In this document: positions 8,845 through 18,300 of the stretch, piece by piece
How the letters are laid out: each line of letters starts with the position of its first letter
Position numbering within the stretch: the stretch's first letter is position 1
NCBI RefSeq assembly: GCF_030944625.1
Contig: NZ_JAUSXY010000001.1
Span: forward strand, 1,612,001-1,676,000
Direction of reading: 5' to 3'
DNA from: Arthrobacter sp. SLBN-112
GTDB taxonomy: Bacteria > Actinomycetota > Actinomycetes > Actinomycetales > Micrococcaceae
Length of the DNA: 64,000 bases
Program-made: the position numbers and the translations under genes
Notes under the pieces: model-generated
Seen by the model: the letters and a program-made list of their open reading frames with translations, nothing else
Told to the model about the DNA's origin: nothing
The model's database searches: none

Positions 8845-9025
8845 CAAAAACTAACAAAGGGCTGTACAGGAGTCAAGAAACCGTTTACTTTGGTACGGAG
8901 CCGCTTTCTAAAACGACGCTCCCGGCGGCGGAAGAGCTCCAGCCCTGACAGGCGTGGAGCGGGCCCGCGAAGGGAGTGCGTGATCCCCCCCATCGCCTGG
9001 CGATGACCGAAACGTGGAGGCCACG

Positions 9026-9133
9026 ATGACCAAAGGAGACCACATGGCCGCAAAGCACATCCCCAGGACGCCCCGTCCGGCCCAGTTGCCGGCCGCAGCG
9101 TGCCTGCTGTCCGTGACGGAGCAGCAACCGTGA
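9026..9133 (+). CDS. Possible 35-residue leader peptide upstream of the permease genes
   Basis: A short frame, MTKGDHMAAKHIPRTPRPAQ continuing to a total of 35 residues, is preceded by GGAGG with correct spacing. An internal ATG at 9044 has its own AAAGGAG. Its TGA overlaps the GTG start of the permease gene (GTGA), the arrangement expected for translational coupling. I recognise no family. It may be a true small protein, a coupling leader, or chance. It explains part of the otherwise gene-free region between the binding protein and its permeases. Confidence 0.35.
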   Translation: MTKGDHMAAKHIPRTPRPAQLPAAACLLSVTEQQP

Positions 9134-10074
9134 GCGCCATTAGCGAACTGTCTTCGTTGAGCCGGCGGAAGGGTAAAGCCACCGCCGAGGAGAAGAAGGC
9201 CAACAGGCGGGACAACAAGGCCGCCTATATCTTCCTGTTGCCGTGGCTGGTGGGCCTGGTGGCCATCACCATCGGCCCGATGTTGATGTCCCTGTACTTG
9301 TCCTTTACGGATTACAACCTGCTCCAGCCGCCTGAGTGGACGGGGCTGGATAACTTCACCCGGATGCTCAGCGATGCCCGGCTGCACAACTCCTTGCGGG
9401 TCACGTTTACGTACGTCCTGGTCGGTGTGCCACTGCAGCTCGCTGTGGCACTGCTGATCGCGCTCGTCCTGGACAAGGGGCTCCGCGGCCTTCCGTTCTA
9501 CCGTTCGGTGTTCTACTTGCCGTCGTTGCTGGGCGGCTCAGTTGCCGTCGCCATCCTGTGGAAGCAGATCTTCGGCACCACGGGCCTGGTCAACCAGGTC
9601 CTGGCCATGTTCGGCATCCAGGGTCCGGGCTGGATCTCGGACCCCAGCACGGCCCTGGGATCCATCATCCTGCTGCACGTCTGGACCTTCGGAGCCCCGA
9701 TGATCATCTTCCTTGCGGGCCTGCGCCAGATCCCCAACATGTACTACGAGGCAGCCAGGGTGGACGGTGCCACCACGCTCCAGCAGTTCTGGCGGATCAC
9801 CTTGCCGATGCTGAGCCCGATCATCTTCTTCAACCTGGTGCTGCAGATCATCGGTTCGTTCCAGTCCTTCACCCAGGCGTTCATCGTCTCCGGCGGCAAC
9901 GGCGGACCTTCCGACTCCACGATGTTCTTCACCCTGTACCTCTACCAAAAGGGCTTCGGCCAGTTCGACATGGGCTACGCCTCAGCCATGGCGTGGGTGC
10001 TGCTGCTCATCATCGGCGTCTTCACCGCCATCAACTTCATCGCTTCTAAGTATTGGGTTTTCTATGACGACTAA
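9130..10074 (+). CDS. Sugar ABC transporter permease (MalF-like)
   Basis: A 314-residue binding-protein-dependent permease with about six membrane segments. The cytoplasmic EAA loop that docks with the ATPase is YYEAARVDGATTLQQFWRI, about residues 203-221. The GTG at 9130 is preferred over the in-frame ATG at 9100 because GGAG lies eight bases upstream of it. The gene overlaps the start of the second permease. Together they form the channel of a carbohydrate importer, probably fed by the divergent binding protein, the downstream paralogous binding protein, or both. Confidence 0.85.
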   Translation: MSAISELSSLSRRKGKATAEEKKANRRDNKAAYIFLLPWLVGLVAITIGPMLMSLYLSFTDYNLLQPPEWTGLDNFTRMLSDARLHNSLRVTFTYVLVGVPLQLAVALLIALVLDKGLRGLPFYRSVFYLPSLLGGSVAVAILWKQIFGTTGLVNQVLAMFGIQGPGWISDPSTALGSIILLHVWTFGAPMIIFLAGLRQIPNMYYEAARVDGATTLQQFWRITLPMLSPIIFFNLVLQIIGSFQSFTQAFIVSGGNGGPSDSTMFFTLYLYQKGFGQFDMGYASAMAWVLLLIIGVFTAINFIASKYWVFYDD

Positions 10075-11008
10075 GCTTGAGACGCTGCCCACCCCGGAGA
10101 AGAAGTCCGGGGGCGCCGGCAAGCCTACGAACCGCAAGTCCAGGGTCCGCGAGTCCCGGGGAACGCTGGCCTTCAGCAGGGCCCAGCGCGGTAAAGCGCT
10201 GATGAAGCACGGCATCCTGATCCTGGCCGGCGGGCTGATGATCTATCCGCTCCTGTGGATGGTGGTTTCATCGCTGCGGCCCAATGACCTGATCTTCCGT
10301 GAACCGGGCCTGTGGCTTAGCAGCCTGGAAATGAGCAACTACACCTCCGGATGGTCGGCCCTGACGCACCCGTTCGGCCACTACATGATCAACTCCGCCA
10401 TCGTGGTGATCGGTTCGATCCTGGGCAACCTCATCTCGTGCTCCATGGCCGCCTATGCGTTCGCCCGGCTGCAGTTCACCGCCAAGAAGCTGTTCTTCGG
10501 CATCATGCTGCTGACCATCATGCTCCCGTTCCACGTGGTGATCGTTCCGCAGTACATCCTGTTCTCGCAGATCGGCTGGGTGAACACCTTCTGGCCGCTG
10601 ATCGTCCCCAAGCTGCTCGCCACGGATGCGTTCTTCGTCTTCCTCATGGTGCAGTTCATCCGCGGCATCCCCAAGGAGCTTGATGAGGCCGCCAGGATCG
10701 ATGGAGCCGGCCATCCGCGCATCTTCCTGCGCGTAATCCTGCCCTTGATGGTGCCGGCCCTGGCCACCACCACGATCTTCACGTTCATCTGGACCTGGAA
10801 TGACTTCTTCGGAGCCCTGATCTACCTCACGGACCCGGACATGTTCACCGTTCCGGTAGCACTGCGCGCCTTCGTCGACTCGCAGTCCGCCACCAGTTGG
10901 GGCTCCCTGTTCGCCATGTCCATCGTGTCCCTGCTGCCCGTCTTCCTGGTGTTCCTGTTCGGCCAGCGGTTCCTGATCAAGGGCATCGCCACCACCGGCA
11001 TCAAGTAA
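10064..11008 (+). CDS. Sugar ABC transporter permease (MalG-like)
   Basis: A 314-residue partner permease with a long positively charged N-terminal tail before the first membrane segment. The EAA loop reads ELDEAARIDGAGHPRIFLRV, and the C-terminus ends in a hydrophobic helix followed by GIATTGIK, as in MalG-type subunits. The ATG lies within the last codons of the preceding permease (11-base overlap), so the two are co-translated. A strong hairpin follows at 11087-11118 and probably ends the transcript before the second binding-protein gene. Confidence 0.85.
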   Translation: MTTKLETLPTPEKKSGGAGKPTNRKSRVRESRGTLAFSRAQRGKALMKHGILILAGGLMIYPLLWMVVSSLRPNDLIFREPGLWLSSLEMSNYTSGWSALTHPFGHYMINSAIVVIGSILGNLISCSMAAYAFARLQFTAKKLFFGIMLLTIMLPFHVVIVPQYILFSQIGWVNTFWPLIVPKLLATDAFFVFLMVQFIRGIPKELDEAARIDGAGHPRIFLRVILPLMVPALATTTIFTFIWTWNDFFGALIYLTDPDMFTVPVALRAFVDSQSATSWGSLFAMSIVSLLPVFLVFLFGQRFLIKGIATTGIK

Positions 11009-11086
11009 CAGCACGCGCCACCCGGCGCTACCCGTAACCGAGGGCTGCCCGTCAGGCGGCACCACGATCATCCAGCACCACCCTTT

Positions 11087-11118
11087 CGAACGGCCCGTCG
11101 CACGCGACGGGCCGTTCG
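11087..11118 (+). terminator. Intrinsic terminator-like hairpin after the permease operon
   Basis: A perfect 15-bp stem (11087-11101 with 11104-11118) around a tiny loop sits 78 bases after the second permease stop. There is no strong T run, as is common in high-GC actinobacteria. It separates the permease genes from the promoter region of the next binding protein. Confidence 0.65.
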
Positions 11119-11150
11119 TGCGCCCGGGGTCGGGTATATTCGTGGCACAT

Positions 11151-11200
11151 CTTGTAATACAAGTGCCCAACTTGTAGTATTAGATATAGAAAAGCGCTTT
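11151..11200. promoter_or_regulatory. Operator cluster upstream of the second sugar-binding protein
   Basis: Three symmetric elements lie within 50 bases. CTTGTAATACAAG (11151-11163) is a 13-bp palindrome around a central A, resembling GntR-type sites. A degenerate second copy, CTTGTAGTATTAG, begins at 11171. AAAGCGCTTT (11191-11200) is a perfect 10-bp palindrome of LacI type. The cluster is 96 bases upstream of the GTG start at 11296. Dual control by a GntR-like and a LacI-like regulator is an inference from symmetry alone. Confidence 0.5.
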
Positions 11201-11295
11201 CGCGGCATAGGTCCGCCTTTGAAACCTCGAGGGCCACGCCACATGCCAAACCCCAACGTCACCGCACCTGGATCAAAGAAGATCGGAGTTACACA

Positions 11296-12654
11296 GTGCC
11301 GCTATTTCCCCGTCCTGCATCGGCTGCCAAGCAGTCGGCAGGGGCACCACCTTCACGCGCATCGCGCCGAACCCGCAAAGCCGGTGCGGTTGCAGCCGCA
11401 GTCGCCGCCATCATGGCCCTCAGTGCCTGCGGCGGCGGAGCCACTCCGCAAAATGCTGACGGAACCGTGGAGCTTCGCTTCTCCTGGTGGGGCGGCGACA
11501 AACGCGCCCAGCTGACGCAGGAAGCCATCAAGCAATTCGAAGCCGAAAATCCCAAAATCAAGATCAAGCCGGAGTTTGGCGACTGGAGTGGCTACTGGGA
11601 CAAGCTGGCCACTCAGGTGGCAGCCAACGACGCCCCGGACATCATCCAGATGGACGAGAAGTACATTACGGAGTACTCCAGCCGTGGCGCGCTCCTGGAT
11701 CTGTCCAAGTACGATATCGACACCTCCAAAATGGATGAGGCGGCCCTGAATGCCGGCAAGAGCCAGAAGGGCCTGACCGGTATCGCGGCCGGCATCAACG
11801 CCGCGACCATCCTGGCCAATCCCGCCGTTTTCCAGGCCGCGGGCGTTCCGCTGCCGGATGACACCAAATGGACGTGGGATGACTTCGGCCGGATCGCCGC
11901 TGAGATTACGGCCAAGTCGCCCAAGGGCACCTATGGTGCGGCAGCCTATGGAACGGACGAGGCCTCCCTGGGGGTCTGGCTCCGGCAGGACGGCAAGTCC
12001 CTGTATACGTCCGACGGCAAGCTGGGCTTTGAGTCCGGTGACATCGCTGAATGGTGGGCGTTCCTCAAGGAGCTGAGCCAGAAGAAGGCGGTGCCCTCCG
12101 CGTCCGAGGTGGTTGAGGCTGAGGCTGCTCCCCTCGACCAGAGTGGACTGGCGACCGGCAAGAATGCCATGGCGTTCTGGTGGTCCAACCAGGCTCCGGC
12201 CCTGGAAAAGGCGAGTGGCGGAGACCTGAAGATCCTGCGGTTCCCCACCAAAACGGGCTCGGCGGCCGACGCGGAGCTTTGGTACAAGGCCTCGCAGTTC
12301 TGGTCTGCTTCCTCGCGCACCAAGCACCCGCAGGAAACAGCCAAGTTCATCAACTTCCTGACCAACAACGTCAAGGCCGGCGAAGCGCTCCTGGCGGACC
12401 GCGGTGTCTACCCGAACTCGGAGGTCCGGGCAGCCATCCAGCCCAAACTGACTCCGGCCGACGTCAAGGTGGTCAACTTCATCGACCAGATCAAGGGCGA
12501 ACTCGGCGAAGCCCCGGCGCCGCCGCCGAAGGGTGCAGGAGCGATCCAGGAAATCATCAAGCGGTACACATCGGAAGTCCTGTTTGACCGCCTGTCACCG
12601 GCCGACGCGGGCAAGAAGGCCACCGACGAGATGAAGTCGGCCATCAGCAACTGA
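11296..12654 (+). CDS. Sugar ABC transporter substrate-binding lipoprotein (paralogue)
   Basis: A 452-residue family 1 solute-binding protein starting at GTG 11296 with GGAG nine bases upstream. A long basic N-terminal region precedes the hydrophobic stretch and lipobox LSAC, so it is probably a lipid-anchored surface protein. The mature sequence (LRFSWWGGDKRA, GYWDKLATQVAAND, GVPLPDD, WTWDDF) is clearly homologous to the product of 7487-8782. It has no permease genes of its own directly downstream; the nearest pair is the one at 9130-11008. It may offer the same channel a second substrate range. Confidence 0.8.
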   Translation: MPLFPRPASAAKQSAGAPPSRASRRTRKAGAVAAAVAAIMALSACGGGATPQNADGTVELRFSWWGGDKRAQLTQEAIKQFEAENPKIKIKPEFGDWSGYWDKLATQVAANDAPDIIQMDEKYITEYSSRGALLDLSKYDIDTSKMDEAALNAGKSQKGLTGIAAGINAATILANPAVFQAAGVPLPDDTKWTWDDFGRIAAEITAKSPKGTYGAAAYGTDEASLGVWLRQDGKSLYTSDGKLGFESGDIAEWWAFLKELSQKKAVPSASEVVEAEAAPLDQSGLATGKNAMAFWWSNQAPALEKASGGDLKILRFPTKTGSAADAELWYKASQFWSASSRTKHPQETAKFINFLTNNVKAGEALLADRGVYPNSEVRAAIQPKLTPADVKVVNFIDQIKGELGEAPAPPPKGAGAIQEIIKRYTSEVLFDRLSPADAGKKATDEMKSAISN

Positions 12655-12730
12655 TTCTTCACCTCGCCAACACGGCTCCGGACAGTATGGGTGGATAACT
12701 CGCCACTCCAAACCTCCGACGGCGGGTGGC

Positions 12731-12775
12731 AGCTCCGCCCCGGCGGGAACCAAGGGTTCCTCCCGGGGCGGAGCT
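12731..12775 (+). terminator. Terminator-like hairpin after the second binding protein
   Basis: An imperfect inverted repeat with AGCTCCGCCCCGG on the left and CCGGGGCGGAGCT on the right lies 77 bases after the stop at 12654. The central part is also partly paired (GGAACC with GGTTCC). It is followed by GTTTA, a weak T tract. It probably ends the 11296-12654 transcript. Confidence 0.6.
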
Positions 12776-13242
12776 GTTTAAGGCGCAGCTGTACGGTTAC
12801 TGCTGCCGCTCAGGCTGCTCCTACGGGGCGGCGCACCCCCTTGACGTGGTTGGATCCCCACACCATCACCCGCGACAGGGACGGACCGAAGCAGCGCCAC
12901 TACATCAACAACCGAGGTCGCGGCGGGCAGAACAGCACACGCCGCCGCAGGCTCCGCCCCAACTCCCAACACCGCCGCCCCCACAACCGCTTCCATACCC
13001 AAAGTCTTCCACCAGGGCGGACATCCAAACCCGCCCAAAAGCCCTATGTGGATAAGGGGGCCTCCTCCAGCCACCCGTGAGAGGAGATCAAGGGAGCAAT
13101 GAAAGTCCCGCGGTTCGTCAGGGCGGCGGTCCTGGGAGCCGCCCGACCCGCCCTGCCCGGCCGAGCCGCCCTTCTCGGCGACCCCGGCGACCCGGCGGCG
13201 CTCCAAGGAGGCGCCGCCGTCGTACGTCCTTGACGGGCGCGC
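12776..13242. other. Gene-free stretch between convergent genes
   Basis: About 470 bases without a gene I can support. The DNA is C-rich on the plus strand and leaves open frames on both strands whose translations are low-complexity (Pro, Arg, His rich) and match no family I recognise. A 44-codon ATG frame at 13099-13233 has a purine-rich upstream sequence but an unconvincing product. A 9-bp stem (13193-13201 with 13211-13219) close to the GH42 stop may be that gene's terminator. Decayed gene remnants or a dispersed repeat are possible. Confidence 0.4.
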
Positions 13243-15258
13243 CTAGCTCTCCGCCACCACCGCGACGCCGCGCGGCGGAACGGTGCCGGCGAACGGCCCG
13301 CCGGTCAGCAGGTCCATGCCGGTGGCTGAGACGGCGGCGTCCGAACGCGTGTGGTTGATCGCGAACAGGAAGCTGCGCCCATCGGCGGACAGGCGCCGCG
13401 TTAGTTCCACGCCGGGGTCGGCCGCGGCAACGGGGGAGACCCCGGACTCGGCCAACAGCTTGTCCAGAACCGCCTCAATCCCGTCCGCATCCGGGAAAGT
13501 GGCCAGGTACCAGGCCGCTCCGGATCCAACAGGCCGCCGCGTCAGGGAAGGGACGCCCTCAAGCGGGTATTCGGTAAACGCCTGCACTGCCTCGGCGCCG
13601 GCTAGATGGACATGCTCGCTCCAGATGGACGAGGTGGTCCCGTCGCTCAGTTTGAGTTGGACCCCTGCCAGCAGCGGGTGAAACTCCTCCACCCGCACGC
13701 CCAGGAGTTCGCGGAACGCGCCCGGGTAGCCGCCCAGCCGTACGTGGTCCTGCAGGTCCGCGATCCCGCTGAAGTAGCTGACCAGAACCGTTGCGCCGGC
13801 TGTGGCGGCAGCAGCGATATTGGCGGCGGAGTCATCGGACACGGCGTACAGCGTGCACACGAGCACCAGGTCGTAGCCCTCCAGCGAAGCTGACGGATGC
13901 ACCATATCCACGGAGACTCCGCGCAGCACCAGGGACCGGTGGAATGCCCTGAGGAGGTCCAGGTACTTCACATCGATGCTGGGCTTGGAGTCGATTTCAC
14001 TGGCCCACCACGCCTCATAGTCAAAGACAATGGCGGCCCGTGACTGGACCCGCGAACCACGCACAGGTTCGAGGCGTTTCAGGGCCGCGCCGAGCTCCAC
14101 CACCTCACGCCACACCCGCGTGTCCCGTCCGCCGTGCGGCACCATGGCGGAATGGAACTTCTCCGACCCCGCAAAGCTTTGCCGCCACTGGAAGAACATC
14201 ACGGCATCGGCCCCGCGGGCCACGTGGGCCAGTGAATTGCGCAGCATCTCGCCGGGCATCTTGGGCTGGTTGCGCGGCTGCCAGTTGACGGCCGACGTCG
14301 AATGTTCCATCAGGATCCACGGGTCACCGCCTGCAATGCCGCGCGTGAGGTCGGCGCTGAACGCGAGTTCGACGTGCCGTTCCGGGTCCGCAGCCACGAG
14401 GTAGTGGTCGTTGGCGATGACATCCAGGTCCTTGGCCCAGCCGAAGTAGTCCATCGACTTGGTGGCGCTGGAGGCCATCAGGTTGGTGGTGCAGGGGACG
14501 TCCGGGGTCACCTCGCGCAGCACCGCCACCAGCTCCCGGTAGTACTCCATCAGGGCCCATGAGTTGAACCGTTGGAAGTCCAGCTGCTGACCCGGATTCA
14601 GGGTGGACGGCGCGACGGCGGGCGGCAGGATTTCCTCAAAGGAGCCGTAGTTTTGGGACCAGAATGCCGTGCCCCAGGAGGCGTTCAGGGCATCGATGCT
14701 CCCGTACCGGCGTTCGAGCCAGGCGCGGAAGGCGGCGGCGTCCTCCTCCCCGTAGAACTCCGAGACATGGCAGCCCAGTTCGTTGTCCACGTGCCACAGC
14801 GCCAGCGCGGGGTGGTCCTTGTACCGTTCGGCGAGTACACGCGTGATGCCGGCAGCGTAGCGGCGGTAGGCGGACGACGACGGCGTGTAGTGCCGCCGTG
14901 AGCCCGGTCCCAGCACGGTCCCGTCAGCCGTCACCGGCAGGATTTCCGGATGCTTGCGGACCAGCCAGGCCGGAGGCGCGGCAGTGGCGGTGGCCAGGGC
15001 CACTTTCACGCCGATCCCGGCGAGGTTATCCATGACCTCATCCAGCCAGCCAAACTCGTAGCGGCCCTCGGCCGGTTCCAGCAGGGCCCAGGAGAAGATG
15101 CCGACGCTGAGGAAATTCACCCCCGCCTCCTGCATGAGGTCCAGATCCTCCCGCCGGACACTCGCAGGCCACTGCTCAGGGTTGTAGTCGCCGCCGAACG
15201 CGATGCCCGCAACGTTGCTCCAAACGCTGGACGGGCCTGTGCTTTCCTGCTGTGTCAT
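13243..15258 (-). CDS. Beta-galactosidase, GH42
   Basis: A 671-residue glycoside hydrolase family 42 enzyme. Evidence includes the N-terminal GGDYNPEQWP signature, the acid/base E160 in WHVDNELGCH, and the nucleophile E318 in WILMEHSTSAVNW. A trimerisation domain and a small beta domain follow at the C-terminus. No signal peptide is present, so it acts on imported beta-galactosides, probably galactan side chains of pectin. The ATG at 15258 has AAAGGAG upstream. It is the last gene of a minus-strand operon after the rhamnosidase (49-base gap), which supports a role in rhamnogalacturonan I breakdown. Confidence 0.93.
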   Translation of the reverse strand: MTQQESTGPSSVWSNVAGIAFGGDYNPEQWPASVRREDLDLMQEAGVNFLSVGIFSWALLEPAEGRYEFGWLDEVMDNLAGIGVKVALATATAAPPAWLVRKHPEILPVTADGTVLGPGSRRHYTPSSSAYRRYAAGITRVLAERYKDHPALALWHVDNELGCHVSEFYGEEDAAAFRAWLERRYGSIDALNASWGTAFWSQNYGSFEEILPPAVAPSTLNPGQQLDFQRFNSWALMEYYRELVAVLREVTPDVPCTTNLMASSATKSMDYFGWAKDLDVIANDHYLVAADPERHVELAFSADLTRGIAGGDPWILMEHSTSAVNWQPRNQPKMPGEMLRNSLAHVARGADAVMFFQWRQSFAGSEKFHSAMVPHGGRDTRVWREVVELGAALKRLEPVRGSRVQSRAAIVFDYEAWWASEIDSKPSIDVKYLDLLRAFHRSLVLRGVSVDMVHPSASLEGYDLVLVCTLYAVSDDSAANIAAAATAGATVLVSYFSGIADLQDHVRLGGYPGAFRELLGVRVEEFHPLLAGVQLKLSDGTTSSIWSEHVHLAGAEAVQAFTEYPLEGVPSLTRRPVGSGAAWYLATFPDADGIEAVLDKLLAESGVSPVAAADPGVELTRRLSADGRSFLFAINHTRSDAAVSATGMDLLTGGPFAGTVPPRGVAVVAES

Positions 15259-15307
15259 GGGACTCCTTTGTCTTTGGAATGGTTCCCGCCGGGCACCGCT
15301 TCCCCAC

Positions 15308-18300
15308 TCAAAATTGGCCGGTTGGAATAAACGTCCAGGTGCCGGTGTGCACACGGAAGTCCCTGGTGGCGCCGTCGTCGGCGCCCGCCGGGGCGGAAAG
15401 TACGACGGCGTCATCCGCAGTGGGCCCCTTGACCCCGTAAGTGCCGGCGGGCAGCCGGACGGTGGCCGTGGTACCCGGGGGGACCGTGCACTCCAGCTCC
15501 ACCGAACCACCCTGCCTGCGCCAACTCGCGTGCACGTAGCCGTTGTCCACCGGGATACTGCCGCGGGCATGCTCCAGGCGGCACAACGGCGGCTCGATCA
15601 CCACCCCGGTTCCGCCAGGGACGGTGTAGCGGATGCCGAGCAGGTGCTCGAGGATCTCCTTGAGTACGGACGCGGACCAAGCGTGCGACTGGCTGTAGTC
15701 GGTGCCCTCGGCCAGGTCCCAGGCTTCCCAGGTGAAGGTGGCGCCGCGGTCCAGGAGGCGCGCCCAGCCCGGCTGGTCCTTCGCGGTGAGGAGGTCCAGG
15801 ACGGCGTCCGTGCGGCCTTGGCTCATCAATGCGCGGACCAGCCGGTGGACCGTCATGGGGCCTTGCCGCATGCCCATTCCGGCGATCCGGGCGGCATCGG
15901 CTTCCGCGTGGCCGGGATCGGTGATGCCCAGGGACAGGGGGAAGGACGTGGCGTGCTGGGAAGCGTGGGAACTGGGTGCCCCGTCCTCATGGAGGCCGTC
16001 CACCATCACCCCGCCCACGCGCAACCGGGTGCGGATGGCGCCGGCCAGCGAACGGGCGGCGGTGGAGTAGCGGATGGCTGCGTCTTCGTCGCCGGCCGCG
16101 TTGCAGAGCCGTGCCGTTGACACCAGTGCCGAGTAGGCCTGGGCGTTGACGGTGGTCTTGGCCGCGCACTCCATGTCATAGCCGAACCGGCCGGGCGCGG
16201 GCCAGTCCACGATGCCGTGCAGGTAGGGGCCGGAGCCGCCGCCCAGCCTGGTGACCAGTCCCGCCGTCGGGCCTTCCGCCTGAATGTAGCGCAGCGCGTA
16301 GTCAGCCGTGTTGCGCAGGTGGGGGAGCAGTTCGCGGACCAGGCCCAGGTCTCCGGAGCGCAGGTGGTACTCCTCCGCCCACTCCGGCAGCATCAGGGAG
16401 AAATCGGGGATGTCACGCTTGCCGTCGCCGTTGGGATAGACGGCGTTGTACCGGCCCTGATCCGCCCCGGTGCTCCAGTAGCGGCGGGCTGACCAGGCGA
16501 ACTCCCGCAGCGCCTGCGCCGTATAGGCGTGTTCGCCGAAGAGCGCCATGGTGGCGTAGGAAATGTTCGCGGCGTCGGCCAGGAACTGGCCTTTTTCCCG
16601 GGTGGGAGTGTCCACGAACTGCTCCTGGACACCGTAGAGCGCAGAATCGCGCAGCAGCCCGACCACGGCGTCCAGGGCCCGGTCCGAGCTGCTGAAGCTG
16701 CCCTCGCCGGGGTGGCGGCCGTAGACGGTAAAGGCGCCAACGCGGGACACCTCCGCGGCCTCGACGCCGGGCAGTTCCAGGTAGCGGAAGCCCAGGTGCA
16801 CCGAGGCCCGGAACTGCTGGGGCCCGGCGGTTTGGGTGTACGGGAAGGACATGTCCGTGTTCTGGCTGGCGGTCTTCCCGGCGTCCACCCGTCCGTCCGG
16901 GCGGAGGACGTAGCCGGCACGGAGCATGACGGTGCGCCCCGGGATGCCGGCAAGGAAGTCCACCTCGGGCCTGGCCGGGATGACGCGGCCGAAGTCCGCC
17001 ACCATGGTGCCATCCTCCGCGGCAAGGAACTGCCGCGGTGCCACGAACTCCCCGCCAAGGAACGTCCGGCGGGCGTGCAGCCGGGGGAAGTCCGACGACG
17101 GGTGGCGGCCGCCGTTGATGGCGGCAGGAAGGTCTTCGGTGATGTCCAGGGCTGCCGCCGCCTCGCCGTCCAGGTGCTCCACGGGGTCGCCCTCGTCATT
17201 GCGGTAGCCCGACTGGCGGTACGGCGCCTCGCCGGCACGCCAGCCCGGGCCCGAGGTGAGAACGTCCCGCCGGCCGTCGTCGTAATCAACGCTCAGCCGG
17301 ACCAGCAGGCCGGGGACGCCCGCGGCGCGGCCCTGGCCCGGGCCGTACCAGTGGAGCAGGGCCGTCACAGGCACGGGCGTGCCGGCCGTGTGCTCGGCCA
17401 GGACTTCGGTGACGTCGGCGGCGTCGTAATACCCCTCGCCGGGATAGCCGAACGACGTGGTGCTGAGGCAGGGCGTGCCGGCCACCGAAACCTGCGCATG
17501 GTGGTGGGCCGCCACGAAGAGCCTGGCCCGCCGGACTGTCCCGTCCAGCACCACGGTGCTCCGGAACAGCGTCCACTCATCGGGCTGCCGGTGCCCGGTG
17601 GTGCGGCCCCACTGGGCCAGGCACGCGAGGGCGTCTTCCTCCCCGGCATCAAAATGGTGGTCCAGCAGGACGTCCCCGGACCGGCCGGGAACAGTTCCGG
17701 TGACGCGGAGCCGGGCGTACTCCGCCTGGCTCCGGGGCCCCTGGTGCAGGGCGGCCATTCCGCCGCCGTCCGGGGAGGCCGGTTCTTCAACCACCAGCAG
17801 TTCCGTCCCGTCCAGCGCTACCCGGATGGTTTGCCCGTCGTCGCTGATGGCCAGGTCCTGCCACGATCCGGGGCCCGGTTGCCGGCCCCCGGCGGCTGCG
17901 GCGGTGCCCAGGATCTCGGAATCCGGGGTGGCGGGGGAGGGGATTTCCCAGTCCGGGGTGCGGCGCAGGACCAATTCTCCGGCCGGGCCCAGTTCGAGCA
18001 GCAGGCCGGTTCCCGGTCCGCGGCTCCGCAGGATGATGCCGGCCCTCCCCATCACGGGCCGGAGCCGGGCCTCGAGCCGGATGCTGCGGAGTGCGGGGCA
18101 CGGGACAGGCAGGAAGGGGGAGCCGGCCACCCGCAGGGCGTGGTTGTGGATTTCCAGCGGGGCGCGTCCGCCCGGCGCCCGGCTGATCCAGGTGGCCTGC
18201 CAGGAAGGTTCCGTGAGGCCGGTGCTGAAAGGCTGCGGGGAAGACCAGGGGCCTGGGTTGCCGGCAGCATCGCGGATGCGCACGCTCCAGGCGAAGTCGG

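Noticed and set aside
12691..13080. 129-codon plus-strand frame after the second binding protein
   Set aside because: It crosses a terminator-like hairpin and its product is Arg/His/Pro rich with no recognisable domain; high-GC DNA produces such frames by chance.
13099..13233. 44-codon ATG frame starting MKVPRFVRAAVLGAARPA between the GH42 gene and the gap
   Set aside because: The AGGGAG motif is too close to the ATG, the product is Ala/Pro/Gly low-complexity and ends against the GH42 stop; no family match.
15259..15570. N-terminal extension of the GH42 frame by 104 codons
   Set aside because: It would overlap the end of the GH78 gene, while the ATG at 15258 has AAAGGAG and matches the family N-terminus.
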